Shown: in pieces, positions 58,183 to 64,000 of the stretch | Layout of the letters: every line of letters begins with the position of its first letter | Position numbering within the stretch: position 1 is the stretch's first letter | NCBI RefSeq assembly: GCF_015500055.1 | Contig: NZ_CP045492.1 | Location: 878,501-942,500 of the forward strand | Direction: 5' to 3' | Length of the DNA: 64,000 nucleotides | From: Mesorhizobium sp. NBSH29 | Lineage (GTDB): Bacteria > Pseudomonadota > Alphaproteobacteria > Rhizobiales > Rhizobiaceae | Program-made: the position numbers and the translations under genes | Notes under the pieces: generated by a model | What the model was told of the DNA's origin: nothing | The model's input: the letters and a program-made list of their open reading frames with translations, nothing else | Database searches by the model: none

Positions 58183-60747
58183 ATGCCATTGGAATGCCCG
58201 CTTCAAGCGGGAGACGCCTTGACCGGCGGCCACATCGATTCCAACCTAGCGCAGCCTGCTGGAAGTACGGCGCAGTGGTGGAACACGGCATTTGCACGAG
58301 GTTCCCGCCCTGCCGCCTACGCGGCGCTGTTACTTGCCGCGACCACCTCATCACGAGCTTTCGCCCAAGAGCAGGAACAGGTTAACCTGTTTAGTCTTCA
58401 CACGGTTGACGTGGTACAGGCCGCTGTAGTGGCTGGCGTTACGGGTGCGGCATTGCTTTGCGCCGTTTGGCTTATTCGCGAACGGGCGAGGATAGCGGCC
58501 GATAATGTTCTTCTGCGGGCCAGGGTAGCCGATATCAACGCCTCGCTGCAGCGATCCGAGGCGTTACTCAACCTGCGCGATCAGCGCATCATTGTTTGGG
58601 CCGGAGACAAATCCAGAACCGAGATCGTAGGCGTGATCCCGCCCGAAACCGGTGCGCCGGAAGATCGTGCGGGGTTTTTGGCCTTTGGGCGCTGGCTGAT
58701 GCCACACTCCGCCGCAGCACTTGAGCAAGCGGTTCAGGCATTGCGCGAGCGTGCGGTAGCTTTTGATTTGATTCTCGAAACACAGAAGTCAGTGCCGCTT
58801 GAAGTGCAGGGTCGCAAGACTGCCCAGCATGTGCTTGTTCGCTTTGTGTCGCTGTCAGAAACGCAGAGCCGCGCAGCAAGGTTGGAACTCGACAATCACC
58901 GCCTTCAGCAGGAACAGGAAACTATTCTTGGGCTCGTCGATACGCTTAAAATGCCTTTCTGGATACGGGGCGCCAACGGCGCGTTGCACTGGGTAAATAA
59001 GGCGTTTGCACAGGCTGTTGAAGCGCGTGATGGCGCGGCTGCTGTACGCGATAGCAAGGAGTTTCTGGGCGCACAGGCACGCGACGCGATTGTGAGGCAG
59101 CATGCACACGCATCTGCATTCGAACAGACGATTTCGGCGGTGATTGAAGGTGACAGAAGGATGTTTGCCGTCACCGACGTTGCCGGCTCAGGCGGCTCGG
59201 CGGGTATCGCCATCGACATGACGGCTGTCGAAGCTATCCGCGAGGAGTATGAGCGCACACTGCGCAGCCACGCCGACACGCTCGACCAACTCACCACAGC
59301 AGTTGCAACCTTCGATGCCAACAGCCGACTCATATTTTTCAATCAAGCCTTCCAGAAACTATGGGATTTTGAAACCAAGTTCCTCACAGACGGTCCAGAC
59401 AATGCTGCCGTGCTGGATCGACTGCGCTCGGATGGCAAGCTCGCCGAACAGCCGGAATGGCGGCGCTGGCAGGACACCATTATGGCTGCCTACCGCGCTG
59501 TTGAACCGCAAGAGCATTGGTGGCATTTGCCGGACGGGCGCACCCTTCGTGTCATTGGGAATCCTCAACCCAAGGGCGGAGTTACCTGGGTGTTTGAAAA
59601 CCTGACTGAGCGCATCGACCTTGAAAGCCGTTACAATACAGCTGTCCGCGTGCAGGGCGAAACATTGGATAATTTGGCTGAAGGCGTCGCTGTGTTCGGG
59701 CCGGATGGTCGGGTGAGGCTGGCTAACCCCTCCTTCTCACGCCTATGGGGCCTCGATCCGGATTTCGTAAAGCCGAATACGCATGTTTCGGAAATCAGGG
59801 CGGTTTGCGATATCCTCACAAACGACAGCCCTTGGCGCGAGTTCGTTGCAGCCGTTACCGGCTTCGACGATGAACGTCGCGACCGCCACGGTCAGGCTGA
59901 ACTAAAAAACGATAATATTTTGCGCTATGCAATCATTCCCCTGCCAAATGGCCAGGTCATGATGACATTTGTGGACATCACGGACAGTGCGAGTGTCCAA
60001 AAGGCGCTGAAGGAAAAGAATGAGGCACTGCAGCGTGCCGACCAGTTGAAAAACGATTTTGTGCAGCACGTGTCCTATGAATTGCGCTCGCCACTGACCA
60101 ACATTATCGGCTTTACCGAATTGCTGGCACAACCGGAGACTGGGCCGCTTACCGAAAGGCAGCGCGACTATGTCGGCCATATCGGCTCGTCGTCATCCGT
60201 CCTGCTCACCATCGTCAACGACATTCTTGATCTGGCAACCGTTGACGCTGGCATCATGGAACTCGAGATCGGTGAGATCAACGTGGACCAGACGGTGAAC
60301 GCAGCGGCCGCCTCTGTGGGCGAGCGCCTGCGCGAACACGCAATCACGCTCGACCTCGATCTGTCGCGCGCCCCTAAGACTTTCAACGGGGATGAAAATC
60401 GTGTCCGTCAGATCCTTTTCAACCTCTTGAGCAACGCTTCAAATTACGCGCCGGCCAACAGTGCTATCGAGCTGACGTGCGAAATGCACGATGGGCAAAT
60501 CCAGTTCCGCGTTCACGATGATGGACCCGGAATGTCGCCGGACGTTCTTGATACCGTATTCCGCAGGTTTGAACCGCGCTCCAATGGCGGCCGCAAGCGT
60601 GGAGCAGGCCTTGGCCTCTCTATCGTAAAAGGCTTTGTCGAGCTTCACGGTGGCAGCGTCCGTATCGATTCCGCAACGGATCGCGGAACCACTGTCATAT
60701 GCCAGTTTCCACTCGTGCCGGCTCGCGCCCGCGCCGCCGCAGAATAG
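58183..60747 (+). CDS. divL: DivL-type PAS sensor with Tyr in place of the phospho-His
   Basis: An 854-residue protein with one clear membrane helix (about 77-97), PAS-like regions (about 260-400 and 495-600), a HisKA-type dimerisation segment (about 620-690) and an intact ATPase domain (NLLSNASNYAP, DDGPGMSP, GAGLGLSIVKG). The H box reads HVSYELRSPL, with Tyr632 where kinases have His. This is the hallmark of DivL, which in Caulobacter steers CckA and so CtrA. ATG 58183 follows AGAGGA. It lies between ahcY and tsaE, as expected in Rhizobiales. Confidence 0.88.
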   Translation: MPLECPLQAGDALTGGHIDSNLAQPAGSTAQWWNTAFARGSRPAAYAALLLAATTSSRAFAQEQEQVNLFSLHTVDVVQAAVVAGVTGAALLCAVWLIRERARIAADNVLLRARVADINASLQRSEALLNLRDQRIIVWAGDKSRTEIVGVIPPETGAPEDRAGFLAFGRWLMPHSAAALEQAVQALRERAVAFDLILETQKSVPLEVQGRKTAQHVLVRFVSLSETQSRAARLELDNHRLQQEQETILGLVDTLKMPFWIRGANGALHWVNKAFAQAVEARDGAAAVRDSKEFLGAQARDAIVRQHAHASAFEQTISAVIEGDRRMFAVTDVAGSGGSAGIAIDMTAVEAIREEYERTLRSHADTLDQLTTAVATFDANSRLIFFNQAFQKLWDFETKFLTDGPDNAAVLDRLRSDGKLAEQPEWRRWQDTIMAAYRAVEPQEHWWHLPDGRTLRVIGNPQPKGGVTWVFENLTERIDLESRYNTAVRVQGETLDNLAEGVAVFGPDGRVRLANPSFSRLWGLDPDFVKPNTHVSEIRAVCDILTNDSPWREFVAAVTGFDDERRDRHGQAELKNDNILRYAIIPLPNGQVMMTFVDITDSASVQKALKEKNEALQRADQLKNDFVQHVSYELRSPLTNIIGFTELLAQPETGPLTERQRDYVGHIGSSSSVLLTIVNDILDLATVDAGIMELEIGEINVDQTVNAAAASVGERLREHAITLDLDLSRAPKTFNGDENRVRQILFNLLSNASNYAPANSAIELTCEMHDGQIQFRVHDDGPGMSPDVLDTVFRRFEPRSNGGRKRGAGLGLSIVKGFVELHGGSVRIDSATDRGTTVICQFPLVPARARAAAE

Positions 60748-60755
60748 TCTCTTCC

Positions 60756-62258
60756 ATGAATGCCTTCACGCTTCACCTCGCTGATGAGCGCGCAACGGTG
60801 CAGCTTGGCCAGGACCTTGCCGCTGCGCTGCGCAGTGGCGACGTGATCGCACTGCATGGAGATCTGGGAGCTGGCAAGACCACTCTGTCGCGTGGCCTGA
60901 TCAGAGCTCTTACCGCGGACCCGACGCTAGAGGTGCCGAGCCCGACCTACACTTTGGTACAGGCATATGCGGCTTTTGTGCCGCTCCAGCACTTTGACCT
61001 TTATAGATTGACCGACCGGGACGAGCTTGAAGAAGTTGGATTTCACGAAGCAGGTGAAAACGGCATTGCACTGATCGAATGGCCTGAAAAGGCTGGAGAC
61101 GATCTCCGGACCGACGCGGTTCATCTCTCTCTTGTCCATGATGCTCAGGGGCGCATAGCAACGATCAGCGGGCCACCTGACGCGCTTTCCCGCATCGAAC
61201 GCTCTTTAGCGGCCCGCCGATTTCTAGAAAAAGCAGGTCTCGCGTCGGCCGACCGAGCTTATTTTTCGGGTGACGCGTCGGCCCGGAGCTACGAAACTGT
61301 TTCCACAGAAGCCGGATCGTGGGTGTTGATGAACTCTCCGCGGCTGGTGATGGGCCCCCCGGTGAAGGACGGCAAGACCTATGCCCAGATTGCGCGCACC
61401 GCACAAACGGTATCGGCCTTCGTGGCAATAGCGCGAATGCTCAGACAAAAAGGAATATCGGCCCCGCAAATTCTTTTTCAGGATGCTGATGCCGGGTTTG
61501 TTTTGATGGAAAATCTCGGAACGACAAGCTTTTTGGACGCGGATGGCCGTCCGGTTCCAGAACGACTTGAGGCCGCCGGTTCCCTGCTGGCATTTATGCA
61601 TGCTCAGCAATGGCCTTCATCTTGCCCAGCCGACACAGAAATCCATCATGCAATACCTCCCTTCGACCGGGAGGCAATGCTGATTGAGGTCGAGCTTCTG
61701 CTCGACTGGTATGTGCCCGCGATGCTCGGCCGCACCATCAGTGATGCCGAGCGAGCGGCCTATCGGCAGGTGTGGAACCAGCTGATTGATCGCTTGGCCG
61801 CCGCAGAGATTGGCTTCGTTCACCGGGATTTCCAATCTCCGAATATTGTCTGGCGCGGCGACAGAAGTGGGCTCGACCGACTGGGCATCGTAGATTTCCA
61901 AGATGGGTTGATCGGCCCGACACCCTATGATGTCGCTTCGCTCGCGCTTGATGCGCGCGTGACCATGACACCGGAGCTGGAACAGATAATGGTGAACGCC
62001 TACGTGAGCGCCCGTTCTGTAGCCGGCGGATTTGACCAGCAGGCTTTTGCGCGGGGTTATGCGATCATGGCCGCCCAGCGCAACTCCAAGATACTTGGCA
62101 TTTTTGTGCGCCTCGACAGACGTGACGGTAAACGTCATTATCTTGCGCATCTGCCACGCATTCGCGGGTATCTCCGTCGAGCACTAGAGCACCCGGATTT
62201 GGTAGAACTAAAAGAATTGTATCAACGTCTGGGCCTTCTCGAGGAGCGCAACCTGTGA
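60756..62258 (+). CDS. TsaE-aminoglycoside phosphotransferase-like kinase fusion
   Basis: A 500-residue two-domain protein. Residues 1 to about 150 are TsaE, the ATPase for tRNA t6A synthesis, with Walker A HGDLGAGKTTLSRG. Residues about 160-500 are an APH-type kinase with FVHRDFQSPNIVW (about 352-365) and VDFQDGLIGPTPYDVASL. The kinase resembles AmgK, which phosphorylates N-acetylmuramate for cell-wall recycling, and the next gene is MurU-like, which supports that reading. ATG 60756 is chosen; the longer frame overlaps divL. Confidence 0.88.
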   Translation: MNAFTLHLADERATVQLGQDLAAALRSGDVIALHGDLGAGKTTLSRGLIRALTADPTLEVPSPTYTLVQAYAAFVPLQHFDLYRLTDRDELEEVGFHEAGENGIALIEWPEKAGDDLRTDAVHLSLVHDAQGRIATISGPPDALSRIERSLAARRFLEKAGLASADRAYFSGDASARSYETVSTEAGSWVLMNSPRLVMGPPVKDGKTYAQIARTAQTVSAFVAIARMLRQKGISAPQILFQDADAGFVLMENLGTTSFLDADGRPVPERLEAAGSLLAFMHAQQWPSSCPADTEIHHAIPPFDREAMLIEVELLLDWYVPAMLGRTISDAERAAYRQVWNQLIDRLAAAEIGFVHRDFQSPNIVWRGDRSGLDRLGIVDFQDGLIGPTPYDVASLALDARVTMTPELEQIMVNAYVSARSVAGGFDQQAFARGYAIMAAQRNSKILGIFVRLDRRDGKRHYLAHLPRIRGYLRRALEHPDLVELKELYQRLGLLEERNL

Positions 62259-62989
62259 AGGTAACTCAACCAAACCCCCATTTCGCGATGGTGCTTGCAG
62301 CAGGGCTTGGCAAACGCATGCTGCCGATTACCAAAAAACTGCCCAAACCTCTGGTAAGAATTGGGGGGATGCCGCTTCTGGATTGGTGTCTGAACGCTCT
62401 CGCAGCGGCCGGAGTGTCCAACGCGGTGGTCAATGTGCATTATCTTCCGGAGCAGATCATTGATCACGTTGCAACGCGTTCGAAACCGCAGATCACCATA
62501 TCTGACGAACGGGAGCGCCTGCTCGATTCTGGTGGCGGCATCGTTCAGGCACTGTCGCTGCTCGGTTCTCAGCCATTTTATGTTGTGAATGCAGACACTT
62601 TCTGGATCGACGCAGACATGCCCAATCTGGATAGGCTTGCCCTTGCATGGGACAGTGCGTCGATGGATATTCTTCTCATGCTCGCAGATCCTCAGTCGGC
62701 GACGGGACATTCTGGCGGCGGCGACTTCCACTTGGCCGCTGATGGCACCCTTTCGCGCGCCCGGGGAGCTCCGGATGGAATGATTTATGCCGGCGCGGCA
62801 ATCATGAAACCTGCTCTGTTCGCGGGTTCTCCAATCGAACCACATTCGCTCAATCAATATTTCGACGCAGCGATTGCCACTGGGCGACTGCACGGCATCG
62901 TAATGCGCGGCAGCTGGGTTACGGTTGGCACGCCGGACGCAATTCCCTTGGCAGAAGCTGTGACCGAAGCATCGCCGGCGAACGGATGA
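62255..62989 (+). CDS. MurU-like nucleotidyltransferase
   Basis: A 244-residue sugar nucleotidyltransferase with MVLAAGLGKRMLPITKKLPKPLV (residues 11-34) and NVHYLPEQIIDHV. VNADTFWID holds a metal-binding Asp. MurU converts N-acetylmuramic acid 1-phosphate to UDP-MurNAc after AmgK, letting recycled wall sugar bypass MurA (fosfomycin target). The assignment rests on family resemblance and the neighbouring kinase. It overlaps that gene by 4 nt and overlaps addB by 4 nt (ATGA). Confidence 0.85.
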   Translation: MKVTQPNPHFAMVLAAGLGKRMLPITKKLPKPLVRIGGMPLLDWCLNALAAAGVSNAVVNVHYLPEQIIDHVATRSKPQITISDERERLLDSGGGIVQALSLLGSQPFYVVNADTFWIDADMPNLDRLALAWDSASMDILLMLADPQSATGHSGGGDFHLAADGTLSRARGAPDGMIYAGAAIMKPALFAGSPIEPHSLNQYFDAAIATGRLHGIVMRGSWVTVGTPDAIPLAEAVTEASPANG

Positions 62990-64000
62990 TGCGCGAGACG
63001 GCGCCTCTCAAGCTGTTTAATATTCCTGTTGGTGTCCCGTTTCTCCCAACGCTGGTCGACGCGCTGGTAAACGGCCGGCTTGTTCCCGGATGGAATGCCG
63101 GTGAAGATCCCCTGAAACTTGCCTCCGCAACCATCTACGTGCCAACGCGTCGCGCTGCGCGCGAATTGCGAAGTGTGATTGTGGATGCGGCTGGAGGCAG
63201 GGTAGCAATCTTGCCCACCATCCGCCCACTTGGCGAATTTGATGAGGAGGATGCGCTTTTTGAGCCAGGCGAGGGGGCTGCCCTCCAACTCTTGCCGCCC
63301 ATTGGCCAGCTTGATCGTCTCCTGCTGCTCGCGCCCCTCGTGCAACGCTGGAAAGCAAACCTGCCAGCCCATGTCGCCGCAATGTTTGAGGAAGAGATTG
63401 TGGTTCCGGCATCCATCTCGGATGCCCTTTGGCTTGCCCGTGACCTGACCGCATTGATCGATGAGGTCGAGACGGAGGAGGCCGACTGGTCTCAATTGGC
63501 AAATTTGGTTAGTGGCGACCTTGCCAGCTGGTGGCAGGTGACGCTGAACTTCCTCGAAATTGTCACCGGCGCATGGCCCGCGATTCTCGAGGAGAAAGCG
63601 CATTCAAACCCTGCAGGTCATCGCAATGCATTGATCCGGGCCGAAGCAGCGCGCCTTCTGCGTACCCAGCCGCGTGGGCCCGTGATTGCGGCCGGCTCAA
63701 CTGGATCATTGCCGGCAACTGCGGAGCTTCTGTCAGTTATCGCCCAACTCCCGGGAGGGGCTATAATACTGCCAGGGCTTGACCAGAATCTGGACGAAGC
63801 TACCTGGAACAATATTTCCAACCCGGGCGCCGATGCATCGGTTTTGGGTCATCCGCAATACGGACTGGCCAAACTACTATCGCGTCTCCGCGCCACCCGC
63901 GCCGATGTCGATACATTGGGAAATGCCTCACCTTCGGTTGAATTGAGGGCACGCGTTATTGGCGAAGCACTTCGTCCTTCTCAAACAACCGATTGCTGGG
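62986..64000 (+). CDS. addB: Double-strand break repair protein AddB (3' end outside the window)
   Basis: The frame is open from ATG 62986 to the window end, giving the first 338 residues. The start LKLFNIPVGVPFLPTLVDAL, then ATIYVPTRRAARELR, AAGSTGSLPATAELL and LPGLDQNLDE are typical of alphaproteobacterial AddB. AddAB is a helicase-nuclease that processes double-strand ends for RecA. The start shares bases with the MurU-like stop; ATG 62989 is one codon later. addA is expected downstream. Confidence 0.9.
   Translation, partial: MMRETAPLKLFNIPVGVPFLPTLVDALVNGRLVPGWNAGEDPLKLASATIYVPTRRAARELRSVIVDAAGGRVAILPTIRPLGEFDEEDALFEPGEGAALQLLPPIGQLDRLLLLAPLVQRWKANLPAHVAAMFEEEIVVPASISDALWLARDLTALIDEVETEEADWSQLANLVSGDLASWWQVTLNFLEIVTGAWPAILEEKAHSNPAGHRNALIRAEAARLLRTQPRGPVIAAGSTGSLPATAELLSVIAQLPGGAIILPGLDQNLDEATWNNISNPGADASVLGHPQYGLAKLLSRLRATRADVDTLGNASPSVELRARVIGEALRPSQTTDCW

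Overview
The window is a gene-dense chromosomal segment from an alphaproteobacterium, most probably of the order Hyphomicrobiales (Rhizobiales). The reasons are the ChvG/ChvI two-component pair beside hprK, an EIIA gene and ptsH, a DivL-type cell-cycle kinase, DUF1402, DUF2585 and DUF2628 proteins, an alphaproteobacterial SOS box (GAAC-N7-GAAC), and a hemE-oriC-ppsR arrangement like the Caulobacter origin. The genus cannot be fixed from this sequence.

Layout. 1-5044: 3' part of a methyltransferase, sdhB, periplasmic msrA, osmC, a UbiH-type hydroxylase and tesB. 5164-10584: glnK-amtB behind a possible sigma-54 promoter, then ftsK and lolA. 10906-17472: xthA, then an SOS-box-controlled imuA-imuB-dnaE2 mutagenesis cassette. 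17521-19984: a minus-strand run of Trm112, Lon-substrate-domain protein, thioredoxin/TPR protein and prolyl-tRNA deacylase. 20183-22116: tRNA-Gly(GCC) followed by a 1.9-kb remnant island bounded by a 46-bp repeat of the tRNA 3' end, with one secreted alpha/beta hydrolase. 22242-32190: holA, then parB, parA, rsmG, mnmG, mnmE, rho, hemJ and hemE on the minus strand, with several parS sites. 32191-32577: the probable chromosomal replication origin. 32578-36238: ppsR, maf, aroE, coaE and dnaQ, transcribed away from the origin.

36298-43959: secB, fxsA, a Tim44-like gene, mltA, a Smr protein, an XRE regulator, DUF1402, and hslU-DUF2585-(acetyltransferase relic)-hslV. 44140-48745: histidine genes hisB-(DUF2628)-hisH-hisA-hisF-hisE, then coaA. 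48740-52283: alkB, a LysM/BON protein, arfB and pckA. 52640-62989: chvI-chvG-hprK-manX-ptsH, ahcY, divL, a tsaE-kinase fusion and a MurU-like nucleotidyltransferase. 62986-64000: the 5' part of addB.

Functional themes. Replication and segregation genes (oriC, parABS, holA, dnaQ, ftsK) cluster around the origin. Repair and mutagenesis are represented by imuAB-dnaE2, xthA, alkB and addB. Nitrogen and envelope sensing come from glnK-amtB, ChvGI and the regulatory PTS. The more unusual points are the fossil island at tRNA-Gly, a kinase with Tyr in place of the phosphoacceptor His, a hairpin that covers the msrA ribosome binding site, a 32-codon acetyltransferase relic between hslV and hslU, and lytic-transglycosylase-like motifs in the DUF1402 protein. 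I did not find a wholly new multi-gene system.
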